A DNA stretch of 64,000 nucleotides from JAWMQL01 sp033283165 (GCA_033283165.1 JAWMQL010000009.1:124001-188000); one strand, 5' to 3'. Shown: positions 16,491-25,713, numbered from the stretch's first letter. The notes: generated by a model from the sequence alone, not told the origin. Program-made: numbers and translations.

Positions 16491-19073
16491 TTAGAAGGGC
16501 TTTTCTGCCGCTCTGGCCTTCAATTCATAAAGCGTTTCCAGCGCCTGTCTCGGGCTCATTTCGTCTACCTCCAGCGCCCGCAGTGCCTCCACCACCGGGT
16601 GCGGCCCGGGGCTGGTAAACAGGTCGGACTGGGCCGGCGGCGGTGCGGGCGCCGGCGCAGCACCGGGTGAAGGTTCTCCCTGTTCCAACTCCTGTAGTTT
16701 CTCCGCCGCGGCTGCCAGCACCGGCGCCGGGATGCCGGCCAGCTTTGCCACCTGCAGGCCGAAGCTGCGGTTGGCCGGTCCCTCCTGTATGTGGTGCAGA
16801 AAAACCACGTGGTCCTGGTGCTCGGTGGCGTCCAGGTGCACGTTGGCCATGGTGGGACACTGCTCCGGCAGGACTGTCAGTTCGAAGTAGTGGGTGGCGA
16901 ACAGGGTGAAGGCCCTTACTCGCCGGGCCAACTGGATTGCCGCTGCCCAGGCCAGGCTGAGGCCGTCGAAGGTACTGGTGCCGCGCCCGACCTCGTCCAT
17001 CAGCACCAGGGAGCGCGGGGTGGCGTTGTGCAGGATATTGGCGGTCTCGGTCATTTCCACCATGAAGGTGGAACGACCCGAGGCCAGGTCATCTGACGAG
17101 CCGATGCGGGTGAATATGCGGTCGATGGGCGCCATGCGCACGGCGCTGGCCGGGACAAAACTGCCGATATGGGCCAGCAGCGCGATGACCGCGTTCTGGC
17201 GCATGTAGGTGGACTTACCGCCCATGTTGGGGCCGGTGATCAGCAGCATGCGGCGGGAGTCATCCAGCAGGGTATCGTTGGCGATGAAGGGCTCATCCAG
17301 TACCTGCTCCACCACCAGGTGGCGGCCTTCGCTGACTTCGAACAATTCCTCGTCGACAAACTCTGGCTGGCACAGGCTCAGGCTGTCGGCCCGCTCCGCC
17401 AGGTTGGCCAGCACGTCGATCTCCGATACTGCCGCGGCGGTGTCCTGCAGGGCGGCCAGGTCCCCGCTGAGCCGTTCCAGCAACTCCTCGTACAGGGCTT
17501 TTTCGCGCGCCAGGGCGCGGCTCTTGCTGGACAGGGCCTTGTCCTCGAACTCCTTCAGCTCCGGGGTGATGAAACGCTCGGCGTTTTTCAGGGTCTGGCG
17601 CCTGATGTATTCCGCCGGCGCCTGCTCTGACTGACTGCGGGAGATCTCGATGTAATAGCCGTGGACCCGGTTGTAGCCCACCTTGAGGGTGGAGATCCCG
17701 GTGGCCTGGCGCTCCCGTTGCTCGATTTCCAGCAGGTAATCCCCGGCGTTGCTGCTGATGGAGCGCAGTTCATCCAGTTCCGCATCGTAGCCCGGGGCGA
17801 TGACGCCGCCGTCGCGGATCACCACCGGTGGGTTGTCGATGATCGCGTTTGCCAGCAGTTCACAGAGCTCAGGATAGTCCCCGGCCTGGGCTGCCAGGCG
17901 CTGCAGCAGTGGCGCATCACAGTGGTCCAGTTCCGCTCGCAGCCGGGGCACTGCGGCCAGGGACGCGTGTAGCCGGGTCAGGTCGCGGGGTCGGGCCGAG
18001 CGCAGCGCCACCCGGGTCAGGATGCGTTCCATATCCCCGATGGGTTTGAGGGCCTCGCGGACGGTCTCAAAGTAATAGTTACCGCACAGGGAGCGAACGG
18101 CGGCCTGGCGCTCGTTCAGCACCGCGACATCGGTCAGCGGCCGGTGCAGCCAGCGCCGCAGCAGGCGGCTGCCCATGGCGGTGACGCCGCGATCCAGCAC
18201 CGAGTACAGGGTATTGCTGTGGCCGCCCGCCATGTTGGTGTCGATCTCCAGGTTGCGTCGTGTGGCCGCGTCCAGGATCACGCTGTCGGCGCGGCTCTCA
18301 TGGCTGAGGGCGCGAATATGCGGCAGGCTGCTGCGCTGGGTGTCCTTGACATACTGCAGCAGGCAGCCGGCGGCGCCCACGGCCAGGTCCAGTTCCTCGC
18401 AGCCAAAGCCCTGCAGATCGTGGGTCTGGAATTGGGTATTCAGTGCGCGGCGCGCGCTCTCCAGCTCGAACTCCCAGGCTGGCTGGGAACGGGCGCCGCG
18501 CCGGCCGGTAATCGCGGTATGGCCGATGGTTTCCTGGTACAGGGTCTCGGCCGGATCCAGCCGTTCCAGTTCACCGGTCAGGGCTTCCTCGCCGTGCACT
18601 TCGAGCACCCGGAAGCGGCCGCTGCTCAGGTCCAGGTAGGCCAGGCCGTAGTCCTCGTCGCGCCGGGAAACCGCCAGCAGCAGGTTGTCGGTCCGTTCGT
18701 CCAGCAGGGCCTCGTCTGACAGGGTGCCGGGCGTCACCACACGCACCACCTGCCGCTCCACCGGCCCCTTGCTGGTGGCCGGGTCGCCGATCTGCTCCGC
18801 GATGGCCACCGAGACCCCGGCCTTGACCAGCCGCGCCAGGTAGGACTCGGCGGCATGGTAGGGGACACCGGCCATGGGGATCGGTTCGCCGGCAGACTTG
18901 CCGCGGGCGGTGAGGGTGATGTCCAGCAGGTCCGCGGCTTTTTTCGCGTCGTCGTAGAACAATTCGTAGAAATCGCCCATGCGATAGAACACGAGGTCAC
19001 GCGGGTGCTGGGCCTTGATGGCGAGGTACTGCACCATCATGGGGGTGTGCTTGTTTTGTACGTCCTGGGTCAC
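16491..19073 (-). CDS. mutS: DNA mismatch repair protein MutS
   Basis: Recognises mismatches and small loops and recruits MutL. The 860-residue product has full length. The N-terminal mismatch-binding motif reads LVFYRMGDFYELFYDDA (the Phe-x-Glu sensor is FYE), followed by DITLTARGKSAGEPIPMAGVPYH. The clamp and lever region has YYIEISRSQ. The C-terminal ATPase has Walker A ITGPNMGGKSTYMRQ at about 615, FTRIGSSDDLASGRSTFMVEMTE, LVLMDEVGRGTSTFDG and FATHYFELT. A Pro/Ala-rich linker (GAAPAPAPPPAQ) precedes the C-terminal tetramerisation helix region. ATG at 19073. It lies upstream of fdxA on the same strand. Confidence 0.98.
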   Translation of the reverse strand: MTQDVQNKHTPMMVQYLAIKAQHPRDLVFYRMGDFYELFYDDAKKAADLLDITLTARGKSAGEPIPMAGVPYHAAESYLARLVKAGVSVAIAEQIGDPATSKGPVERQVVRVVTPGTLSDEALLDERTDNLLLAVSRRDEDYGLAYLDLSSGRFRVLEVHGEEALTGELERLDPAETLYQETIGHTAITGRRGARSQPAWEFELESARRALNTQFQTHDLQGFGCEELDLAVGAAGCLLQYVKDTQRSSLPHIRALSHESRADSVILDAATRRNLEIDTNMAGGHSNTLYSVLDRGVTAMGSRLLRRWLHRPLTDVAVLNERQAAVRSLCGNYYFETVREALKPIGDMERILTRVALRSARPRDLTRLHASLAAVPRLRAELDHCDAPLLQRLAAQAGDYPELCELLANAIIDNPPVVIRDGGVIAPGYDAELDELRSISSNAGDYLLEIEQRERQATGISTLKVGYNRVHGYYIEISRSQSEQAPAEYIRRQTLKNAERFITPELKEFEDKALSSKSRALAREKALYEELLERLSGDLAALQDTAAAVSEIDVLANLAERADSLSLCQPEFVDEELFEVSEGRHLVVEQVLDEPFIANDTLLDDSRRMLLITGPNMGGKSTYMRQNAVIALLAHIGSFVPASAVRMAPIDRIFTRIGSSDDLASGRSTFMVEMTETANILHNATPRSLVLMDEVGRGTSTFDGLSLAWAAAIQLARRVRAFTLFATHYFELTVLPEQCPTMANVHLDATEHQDHVVFLHHIQEGPANRSFGLQVAKLAGIPAPVLAAAAEKLQELEQGEPSPGAAPAPAPPPAQSDLFTSPGPHPVVEALRALEVDEMSPRQALETLYELKARAAEKPF

Positions 19074-19147
19074 TGCGGAATTCTTGGTTTGTCGTTATGC
19101 TGGCCCGGCAGGCGGGTGAGGAGGCATTATGGCATCTACCGTATTTC

Positions 19148-19196
19148 GGGGACAGTTTACTTAATTCCCTTCACCCGAATTAAGTAAACTGTCCCC
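19148..19196. repeat. Interspersed palindrome, copy 1
   Basis: Left arm GGGGACAGTTTACTTAATT (19148-19166) and its perfect reverse complement (19178-19196) flank an 11-nt loop. The left flank is ATTTC and the right flank is TTTTTAGC. It lies between the divergent mutS and YciI-like genes. The same arms recur at 35811-35883 and, with a compensatory change, at 48027-48100. The hairpin plus T-run could also act as a terminator rightward, though no plus-strand gene ends nearby. Confidence 0.92.
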
Positions 19197-19220
19197 TTTT
19201 TAGCAAAGGGAGCTGGAACA

Positions 19221-19520
19221 ATGTGGTACGCGATTATGTCCGAAGACGTGGACGACAGCCTGGCGCTGCGCCAGGCCCATCGGCCGGATCATCTCGCCCG
19301 CCTGCAGGCGCTCGCCGACCAGGGACGCCTGCTGATTGCCGGCCCCCACCCGCGCATCGACTGCGAGGACCCGGGTGAGGCGGGATTCAGCGGCAGCCTG
19401 GTGGTGGCGGAATTTGAATCCCTCGAGGACGCCCAGGCCTGGGCCGAGGCGGATCCCTTTCTTGTCAACGGGGTTTACCGGAAGGTCGTGGTGAAGCCCT
19501 ACAAGAAGGTGCTGCCCTGA
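19221..19520 (+). CDS. YciI-like protein
   Basis: Small ferredoxin-fold protein of 99 residues of the YciI family. Typical features are the N-terminal MWYAIMSEDVDDSLALRQAHRPDHL, the central His-Asp region AGPHPRIDCEDPGE, SGSLVVAEFESLEDAQAWAEADPF, and VNGVYRKVVVKPYKKVL. Family members have been proposed as small enzymes acting through the conserved His-Asp pair, but no physiological reaction is established that I can assign. Start ATG at 19221, preceded by AAAGGGAGCTGG as the ribosome-binding site. A palindromic repeat lies just upstream. YciI is often found near septation or cell-envelope genes; here the neighbours (mutS, a GATase-like gene) give no clue. Confidence 0.88.
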   Translation: MWYAIMSEDVDDSLALRQAHRPDHLARLQALADQGRLLIAGPHPRIDCEDPGEAGFSGSLVVAEFESLEDAQAWAEADPFLVNGVYRKVVVKPYKKVLP

Positions 19521-19636
19521 ATTGGTGCGCGGGCACCGTTGTGTAGCACGAAGCCTGTCGATTGTGCGCTGATCAGGCCCAAATTCGTGGTCTGAAAATT
19601 GCATCCATACATGGCCTGCCATAAAGGAGAGCGGCC

Positions 19637-21043
19637 ATGTCCCGTTCCGGTCCAAGCGTAGCCACACCCGACAGTAAATATACCTCGCTCGAACGCCTCG
19701 GCTGGCGCAGCAAGCCGGGCATCCTCGGTCAGCACGCGACCAGTCCCCAGTCGGTACACGCCCTGCTCGGCTACTTTCTCAAGGACCGCACCTCGCCAAC
19801 GCCGTTTCCCGGGCGGGACCTGTTGCTGGACAGCGGCCTGTTCAACTGGGGCGTGGCGCCGCCGCTGGAGAAGGTCATCGCCGGGCCCGAGGAACTGGCC
19901 CTGTTGCTGGGCCTGCCGGAGGTCTACCGGCACAGCGTGTCGGTGGTCGAGCCCTGGAAGAACGTGGGCATCAATCTGCAGGGGGAGGAGGTTCGGGCCT
20001 CCAAGAACATCGCCTATATCCTGCAGCAGGTGGCGGATGCGGATTCCATACTTTACCCCGTGTGGCAGAGCGGTATCGCCAACCCGCAGCGGCTGGCCAA
20101 TATCCTCAGCGCCGGGATCGCCACGGTGATCCAGGGAGGGAATCCCGCGGTCTACGATGCCTCGACCTTCGACGGCTCCCGCGCCGGGGTGGACGAATTG
20201 CTGGGACTGGTGGACGAATTGCTGCTGCGCCGGTCCAGCAACAGCGGCCCCAGCATTTTTATCTGCCTCGGTCATCAGCTGGCCGCTGCTTCCCATATCC
20301 GCCTGGTCAAGCGAGCCTGTCGCGAGGTCGCCAGCCTGGATCACCTGCCACTGGACCCGGGCGGTGTCGCCCTGACCAGCCTGCGCCGGGTCTGCGGTGA
20401 GATTGTCCAGGTCGGGGAGAACCTGCCGGTGATCAAGAACGGGCAGCAGATCGCGTCGGGCTGGCACGATACCCGCTTTGCGGTGGCACCCAACGAGGAG
20501 TTCGAGGTGGGCACCCGGCAATTGCTGCCCTACGACGGCCGACACGCGGCCGGGCACATACCGGGACCCCTGTCCGAGACCCATGCCCTGATCGCCGACG
20601 AACTGGACGGGGTGATCGATACCATGCTCACCCTGGAGCGGGAACTGTGCATCGAGATGTTCCACGGGGACGAGGTCAACGAGGAGGCCGCGCTGTTTGC
20701 CAATTGGGCCTACAAACGGCTGCACGATACCCTGGTGCCCCTGCGCTACGAGGTGGCGGTGTCGCCCCTGTCCTGGCTGTTGAGTCTCCCCTACGCGGTG
20801 GAAATCCTGTCCAGTACCCGGGTGGACGACGACAACTGGACCGAGGTGTCCACCACCTGCATCTATTACAAGGACTGGGAAACGCACACAATCCGCCGCT
20901 CTTTTACCTGCCAGTTTCACCCGGAACTGATGGCGGATATACGGGATATCGGCAAGCGCGACGGGCCGCGTTACGCGGAACTGAAGAGCAATGACGGGGT
21001 GCGCCTGTTACTCCGCCTGCTGTATCACGGGATGCAGGAGTAA
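19637..21043 (+). CDS. Unusual glutamine-amidotransferase-like protein of unknown function
   Basis: 468-residue soluble protein that I cannot assign to a named family. Two elements look like a class I glutamine amidotransferase: a nucleophile elbow FICLGHQLAAASH with Cys at 210, and the late FTCQFHPELM with His428 and Glu430, the usual Cys-His-Glu triad order. The distance of 218 residues between Cys and His is much larger than the roughly 80-100 seen in ordinary GATase domains, implying a long insertion (about 230-410, containing DTRFAVAPNEEFEVGTRQLLPYDGRH and the helical ADELDGVIDTMLTLERE). The first 200 residues contain GINLQGEEVRASKNIAYIL. No synthase partner gene is adjacent. ATG 19637 follows AAAGGAGA. 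Function open; ligase-coupled or peptidase-like activity are both possible. Confidence 0.8.
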   Translation: MSRSGPSVATPDSKYTSLERLGWRSKPGILGQHATSPQSVHALLGYFLKDRTSPTPFPGRDLLLDSGLFNWGVAPPLEKVIAGPEELALLLGLPEVYRHSVSVVEPWKNVGINLQGEEVRASKNIAYILQQVADADSILYPVWQSGIANPQRLANILSAGIATVIQGGNPAVYDASTFDGSRAGVDELLGLVDELLLRRSSNSGPSIFICLGHQLAAASHIRLVKRACREVASLDHLPLDPGGVALTSLRRVCGEIVQVGENLPVIKNGQQIASGWHDTRFAVAPNEEFEVGTRQLLPYDGRHAAGHIPGPLSETHALIADELDGVIDTMLTLERELCIEMFHGDEVNEEAALFANWAYKRLHDTLVPLRYEVAVSPLSWLLSLPYAVEILSSTRVDDDNWTEVSTTCIYYKDWETHTIRRSFTCQFHPELMADIRDIGKRDGPRYAELKSNDGVRLLLRLLYHGMQE

Positions 21044-21059
21044 GGCGATATCGCTCCTT

Positions 21060-23120
21060 TCAGGGGGCCAGACCAGCCGTGTCGGACAGAGGCTCGATCT
21101 CGATCGGCACCCCGCTGTAGAGCGCCATGCCGCCCAGGGGGTCGATGGCGTCAGTGCTGGTCAGGCGGTTGATATTTGCCCCGCGGTGACCGTGGGGGAT
21201 GGAGCAGACCCCCGGGCGGGTGCCGGGGTCCAGCCGGGCGGGGAGTGTGATTTCGCCGTTGCGGTTGTGTACCCGTACCTGCTGGCCGTCGGCGATACCG
21301 TGCGCCGCCGCGGTCTCCGGATGCAGCAGGAGCTCGGCAGTCTCACCCATGAAGCAGAGCTGGCCGTTGAACTTGTTGCGCTGGCGTCGCGGGCTGAAGC
21401 ACAGGGGCCGCGCTGCGTTCAGTGCGGCCAGGTCGGCGCTGCGCATCGCCTGCCACTGGTCCAGCAGTTCCGGCGGCGCCAGCCGCCAGCCGCCGATCCG
21501 CTCGAAGTGGCGATCCACCCAGGGCGCCGGAAATTCCAGGGGAAACTCCACGTAGCGCTTTTCCTGCAACTCCTCGAAACTGCAGCGGGCCATCGGCATC
21601 AGGCTGGCCAGCATCCGCTCGTCGGCGCCGGGTTCCAGGTCACTGTCCGGTACGTGGTCCGGCACCGGCAGATCGGCGCGTTTCATGATCTGCGAGATGA
21701 CCCACCAGGCCGAGCGCCGCTCCCCGAGGGGTTCGACCAGGGGCGGGGTGTATTGCAGCGAAACGTTCCAGGCCAGGGTATCCCAGCGGGTGAATTCCGC
21801 CCTTTCCACCGCGTCCTTGGTGGGCAGCACGTGGCTGCACAGGGGAGTGACCTCATTGTGGATGATCTCGGTATTGACATGGAAGTCCAGTTTCGGCAGG
21901 GCGGCGCCGAGCGCGTTGGCGTCCGGGAAAGAGCGCAGGATACTGCCGCCGAAATTGAACAGCCCGCGGATGTTGCCCGCCTCGATTTCCAGCGGCAAGA
22001 CCGCGCAGGGCCAGTCGCCGAGGATGCCCCGGACGTCGGGCCGCACGTTGGAGCCGGGTGTGAAGGCGCTGTCCAGCAGCGGCAGCTCGAAACTCTCGAA
22101 CGGGAAGATGCTGCCGGGGTGGAACCAGGCGCCGCCGGGGCGGTTCATCGCCCCGGTCAGGATCATCAGCAGCCAGCCGAACCACTGGGTCAGGTTGCCG
22201 CCGGCCGACATGGTGATACCGGTACCGGTCTCCACCACCACCTTGCCCCGGCGCCGAATGGCGGCCAGCAGGTCGGCCAGCGCCTCCTCGCCGACCCCGG
22301 CTACCCGCGCCGCAGTACTGCGGTCGTAGCCTGCCAGGGCCTGTCGCAAGTCCTCCAGGCCGCTGATCGCCTGTTGTGGATAGCAGGGACCACCGTCGAT
22401 GATCTCCCGCGTCAGCCAGGCCAGGATGGCGTAGTCCTTGCCCGGGCAGGCGGCCAGGTGGCGGGTCGAAAACCCGGCGGTTTCGGTGCGTCGCGGATCG
22501 ATGGTCCAGACCTCGCCGCGCCGCGCCACCTCCCGGATCCAGCGGGCCGGGTTGAACATGCCGGTGTTGTGGGCGTGACTGACTACCGGGTTGGTGCCGA
22601 CGTAGAGCAGCATGTCCACCCCTTCGTAGTCGGTCTTGGGATTGAGGCCGTAAAAACCGCCCATTGCCCCGGCCAGCATGACCTTGGCGGTCCCGTCGTT
22701 GGTCAGGGGCGTGAACTTCGGCGGGGCCTCGAGGGCGTGATAGAGCGCTTCCTCCATGGCGTAGCCGCTGGAGTCCAGGCCCAGTCCGCTGCCAAAATAA
22801 ATCCCGACTGCGCCCGGGCCGTGCTGGTCGATGACCTGGCGCAGGCGGACCCCCACGTCGTCCAGGGCCTCGTCCCAGCTCACCGCGACCAGGTGCTGGC
22901 TCTTGCCCTTGCGCATCAACGGTTGGGTGATCGCGTCCTGGTGGTGGTGCAGGCGGCCGGTGGCCCGTCCCTTGGGGCAGGTGTAGCCGCGGGTGAGCGG
23001 GTGCTCGAAATCGCCGCGCACGCGGATGATCTCGTTGCCTGCGACCTCGGCTTCGAGGCCGCAGTGCACCATACAGACCCTGCAGTAGGTGCGTTTTAAT
23101 GCCGTGCCCGGGTGGGTCAT
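21060..23120 (-). CDS. Molybdopterin-dependent oxidoreductase (DMSO reductase superfamily)
   Basis: 686-residue enzyme from the ATG at 23120; a longer reading to 23201 overlaps the crotonase gene and is rejected. The N-terminal iron-sulfur motif is Cys13, Cys16, Cys20 and Cys48 (TYCRVCMVHCGL ... GYTCPKGRA). MGD-binding segments follow, such as VGTNPVVSHAHN and VWTIDPRRTET, with a C-terminal beta-barrel domain (PLCFSPRRQRNKFNG, AHGIADGQQVRVHNRNGEI). No Tat or Sec signal is seen, so it is probably cytoplasmic. At the position where formate dehydrogenases have the Mo-ligating Cys I see no Cys (TNDGTAKVML region), so the substrate class is unclear. No electron-transfer subunit is adjacent; the crotonase gene lies 13 bp upstream in the same orientation. 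Confidence 0.88.
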   Translation of the reverse strand: MTHPGTALKRTYCRVCMVHCGLEAEVAGNEIIRVRGDFEHPLTRGYTCPKGRATGRLHHHQDAITQPLMRKGKSQHLVAVSWDEALDDVGVRLRQVIDQHGPGAVGIYFGSGLGLDSSGYAMEEALYHALEAPPKFTPLTNDGTAKVMLAGAMGGFYGLNPKTDYEGVDMLLYVGTNPVVSHAHNTGMFNPARWIREVARRGEVWTIDPRRTETAGFSTRHLAACPGKDYAILAWLTREIIDGGPCYPQQAISGLEDLRQALAGYDRSTAARVAGVGEEALADLLAAIRRRGKVVVETGTGITMSAGGNLTQWFGWLLMILTGAMNRPGGAWFHPGSIFPFESFELPLLDSAFTPGSNVRPDVRGILGDWPCAVLPLEIEAGNIRGLFNFGGSILRSFPDANALGAALPKLDFHVNTEIIHNEVTPLCSHVLPTKDAVERAEFTRWDTLAWNVSLQYTPPLVEPLGERRSAWWVISQIMKRADLPVPDHVPDSDLEPGADERMLASLMPMARCSFEELQEKRYVEFPLEFPAPWVDRHFERIGGWRLAPPELLDQWQAMRSADLAALNAARPLCFSPRRQRNKFNGQLCFMGETAELLLHPETAAAHGIADGQQVRVHNRNGEITLPARLDPGTRPGVCSIPHGHRGANINRLTSTDAIDPLGGMALYSGVPIEIEPLSDTAGLAP

Positions 23121-23133
23121 CGGGGTGGCTCGC

Positions 23134-23922
23134 TCAGGCGCCGGAAAACACCGGTTTGCGCTTGTCCAGGAAGGCGCTGACACCCTCGTGGCCGTCGGCA
23201 CTGTGGCCCATGGCCACGATGCCTTCGGTCTCCAGTTGCATCTGGGACTCGAGTCCGTTCTGCCCGCTGGCCTGCAGCAGCCGCTTGACCTGGCCGTAGG
23301 CCCGGGTCGGACCGCTGGCCAGGGTGGTGGCCAGTTCGGCGACGGCGGCTTCCAGTTCGTCGTCCGGCACCACCCGGTAGAGCAGCCCCAGCTCCAGCGC
23401 CTCGGCGGCGCTGAGTACCGGGTTCAGCATCATCAGTTCCCGGGCCTTGCGTGCGCCCACCAGGCGCGGCAGGAACCAGGTGGAGGAACCGTCCGGTGAC
23501 AGGCCGGCGTTGGTGTAGGCCATGGTGAACCGGGCCGACTCCGCGCTGACGACGAAATCCCCGGTGATCGCCAGGCTGAAGCCGGCTCCCGCGGCGGTGC
23601 CGTTGATGGCGGTAATCACCGGCTTGTCACCCTGGGCCAGGGTGCCGATGGCACTGTGCAGGTAGGCCGTGACCTCACGCAGGACCGCTTCCATGTTGTC
23701 GCCGACGGCGGCGAAGCTGGCGAGGTCACCGCCGGCACAGAAAAAGCGGCCCCTGCCGGTGATGACGATGGCGCGCACGGCCGGGTCAGCAACGGCGGCA
23801 ATGGCGGCCTGGAGCAGGTCCCGGGCCAGGGCAACGTCGAGGGAGTTGGCGTTGTCGGGTCGGTTCAGGGTAATGGTCGCGATACTGTCCGCGACGGCGT
23901 AGTCCAGGGTGTCAAAATTCAC
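23134..23922 (-). CDS. Crotonase-fold protein, PaaG-like enoyl-CoA isomerase/hydratase
   Basis: 262 residues, acts on CoA thioesters. Oxyanion-hole elements are GRGRFFCAGGDLASF (about 56-70) and NGTAAGAGFSLAITGD (about 107-122). Hydratases carry Glu in the second element (the GxGxELA pattern); here it is Phe-Ser. The second catalytic position is Asp144 in AGLSPDGSSTWFLPR, the arrangement of PaaG-type isomerases rather than of true enoyl-CoA hydratases. Isomerisation of a 2,3/3,4-enoyl-CoA is therefore the better guess (inference). Co-oriented 13 bp upstream of the molybdopterin oxidoreductase, likely cotranscribed. Confidence 0.88.
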   Translation of the reverse strand: MNFDTLDYAVADSIATITLNRPDNANSLDVALARDLLQAAIAAVADPAVRAIVITGRGRFFCAGGDLASFAAVGDNMEAVLREVTAYLHSAIGTLAQGDKPVITAINGTAAGAGFSLAITGDFVVSAESARFTMAYTNAGLSPDGSSTWFLPRLVGARKARELMMLNPVLSAAEALELGLLYRVVPDDELEAAVAELATTLASGPTRAYGQVKRLLQASGQNGLESQMQLETEGIVAMGHSADGHEGVSAFLDKRKPVFSGA

Positions 23923-24121
23923 GGGGTTTCTCCGCTGTTGGAAATCGGCTCGAAGCAGTCAACCTAGGGCCCGCTACTGTGGCCCATGCCCCCGGATTCT
24001 GCAAGTCGAACGGGAGGGTCCGGCGTCTTGTCAGCCGTACGTTGTCACCTTTATCTTTCGGGCATGACAGTGCCTAATACGCTAGTCTTGGTAGTCAGTG
24101 ACGCAGGAAGGGAGATGACTC

Positions 24122-25228
24122 ATGAAAACACGCGCTGCCGTGGCCTTTGAGGCCGGAAAACCCCTGGAAATCGTCGAGGTCGACCTGGAGGGGCCCCGCG
24201 CCGGCGAGGTGCTGGTGGAGATCAAGGCTACCGGGGTCTGCCACACCGACGCCTTTACCCTCAGCGGTGACGATCCGGAGGGGGCCTTCCCGGCGATACT
24301 CGGGCACGAGGGTGCCGGGGTGGTGGTGGAGGTGGGCGAGGGTGTCAGCAGTGTCAGGCCAGGCGACCACGTCATTCCCCTGTACACACCGGAGTGCCGC
24401 ACCTGCGAGTTCTGCCTGCACCCCAAGACCAACCTGTGCCAGTCCATCCGGGAAACACAGGGGCAGGGGGTGATGCCCGACGGCACCAGCCGCTTCACCC
24501 TGGATGGCAAACCCATCCTGCATTACATGGGCTGCTCCACGTTTTCCAACTACACGGTGCTGCCGGAAATCGCGCTGGCGAAAGTGCGCGAGGACGCGCC
24601 CTTTGACAAGATCTGTTATATCGGCTGCGGGGTCACCACCGGAATCGGCGCCGTCGCCTTCACCATGAAGGTCGAGCCCGGGTCGACCGTCGCGGTGTGG
24701 GGCCTGGGCGGTATCGGCCTCAACGTGATCCAGGGCGCCAGGATGGTCGGCGCCTCACGTATCATCGGGGTCGACATCAACCCGGCCAGGATGTCCCTGG
24801 CGAAGAAGTTCGGCATGACCGATTTCGTCAACCCGAAGGAGGTGGACGACGTGGTCGGGCACCTGGTGGAAATGACCGGTGGCGGGTTGGACTACACCTT
24901 CGAGTGCATCGGCAATGTCAACACCATGCGCCAGGCCCTGGAGGCCTGTCACAAGGGCTGGGGCGAAAGCTGTATCATCGGTGTCGCCGGCGCCGGCCAG
25001 GAAATCTCCACCCGGCCGTTCCAGCTGGTGACCGGGCGCAGCTGGCGCGGCACCGCCTTCGGTGGCGCCCGCGGGCGTACCGACGTGCCGAGGATCGTGG
25101 ACTGGTACATGGACGGCAAAATCAACATCGACGAACTGATTACCCATACCATGCCCCTGGACGACATCAACAAGGCTTTCGACCTGATGCACGCCGGGGA
25201 GAGCATCCGCTCCGTCGTGCTGTATTAG
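24122..25228 (+). CDS. frmA: S-(hydroxymethyl)glutathione dehydrogenase / class III alcohol dehydrogenase
   Basis: Oxidises the spontaneous adduct of formaldehyde and glutathione to S-formylglutathione with NAD. The 368-residue product is a zinc medium-chain dehydrogenase: catalytic zinc site ATGVCHTDAFTLSG and GHEGAGVVVEVGEG, structural zinc Cys cluster CRTCEFCLHPKTNLC, NAD motif VWGLGGIGLNVIQGARMVGA with VDINP as the NAD-selecting Asp region, and class III signatures RFTLDGKPILHYMGCSTFSNYTVL. ATG 24122 lies next to GGAAGGGAGATGACTC. It ends 11 bp before fdsG, so the cell can pass formaldehyde carbon to formate dehydrogenase in one transcription unit. S-formylglutathione hydrolase is not in the window. 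Confidence 0.96.
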   Translation: MKTRAAVAFEAGKPLEIVEVDLEGPRAGEVLVEIKATGVCHTDAFTLSGDDPEGAFPAILGHEGAGVVVEVGEGVSSVRPGDHVIPLYTPECRTCEFCLHPKTNLCQSIRETQGQGVMPDGTSRFTLDGKPILHYMGCSTFSNYTVLPEIALAKVREDAPFDKICYIGCGVTTGIGAVAFTMKVEPGSTVAVWGLGGIGLNVIQGARMVGASRIIGVDINPARMSLAKKFGMTDFVNPKEVDDVVGHLVEMTGGGLDYTFECIGNVNTMRQALEACHKGWGESCIIGVAGAGQEISTRPFQLVTGRSWRGTAFGGARGRTDVPRIVDWYMDGKINIDELITHTMPLDDINKAFDLMHAGESIRSVVLY

Positions 25229-25239
25229 GGGGGCATCCG

Positions 25240-25713
25240 GTGCCCTACAGGCAACTTGTAGCAGATTGCATCGAACGCTTCGGTGACGAGGCCGGTGGTT
25301 TGCTGCCGCTGCTGCATGCGGTGCAGGAGATCAACGGTCACATCCCCGCTGCCGCTATTCCCGAGATCGCCGCCGGGATGAACCTGTCGCAGGCAGAGGT
25401 ACAGGGGGTGATCAGTTTCTACCACGATTTCCGCACGGAACCCGGCGGTCGTCACACCGTGCAGATCTGCCGGGCCGAGGCCTGCCAGGCCGTCGGTGCC
25501 AGGACGCTGGAGGCCAGCGCCCGCGCGGCCCTGGGAATCGGCTATGGCGACACTACCGGGGACGGGGCGATTACCCTGGAGCCGGTTTACTGCCTGGGCA
25601 ACTGCGCCTGTGGACCGTCGGTGCGGATCGATGACAAGGTGTACGCCCGGGTCGACGACGAGCGGCTGGAGCGCTTGCTGGCGGCCCTGGTGAGCGAGGA
25701 ACACGCACCGTGA
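25240..25713 (+). CDS. fdsG: NAD-dependent formate dehydrogenase gamma subunit (NuoE-like)
   Basis: Small electron-transfer subunit with one [2Fe-2S] cluster that passes electrons between the diaphorase and catalytic subunits. GTG at 25240, preceded by AGGGGGG, gives 157 residues. NuoE-like N-terminal helix region LLPLLHAVQEINGHIPAAAIPEIA, then VQGVISFYHDFRTEPGG. The cluster ligands are CRAEAC and CLGNC (VYCLGNCACGPSV). It follows frmA by 11 bp and its stop overlaps the fdsB start (GTGA). A much longer reading from 24697 runs through frmA and is rejected. Confidence 0.93.
   Translation: MPYRQLVADCIERFGDEAGGLLPLLHAVQEINGHIPAAAIPEIAAGMNLSQAEVQGVISFYHDFRTEPGGRHTVQICRAEACQAVGARTLEASARAALGIGYGDTTGDGAITLEPVYCLGNCACGPSVRIDDKVYARVDDERLERLLAALVSEEHAP

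Noticed and set aside
20991..23099. A 702-residue open frame on the plus strand opposite the molybdopterin oxidoreductase
   Set aside because: Antisense shadow with Gln/Arg/His-rich repeats and no domain; the opposite strand carries clear Fe-S and MGD motifs.
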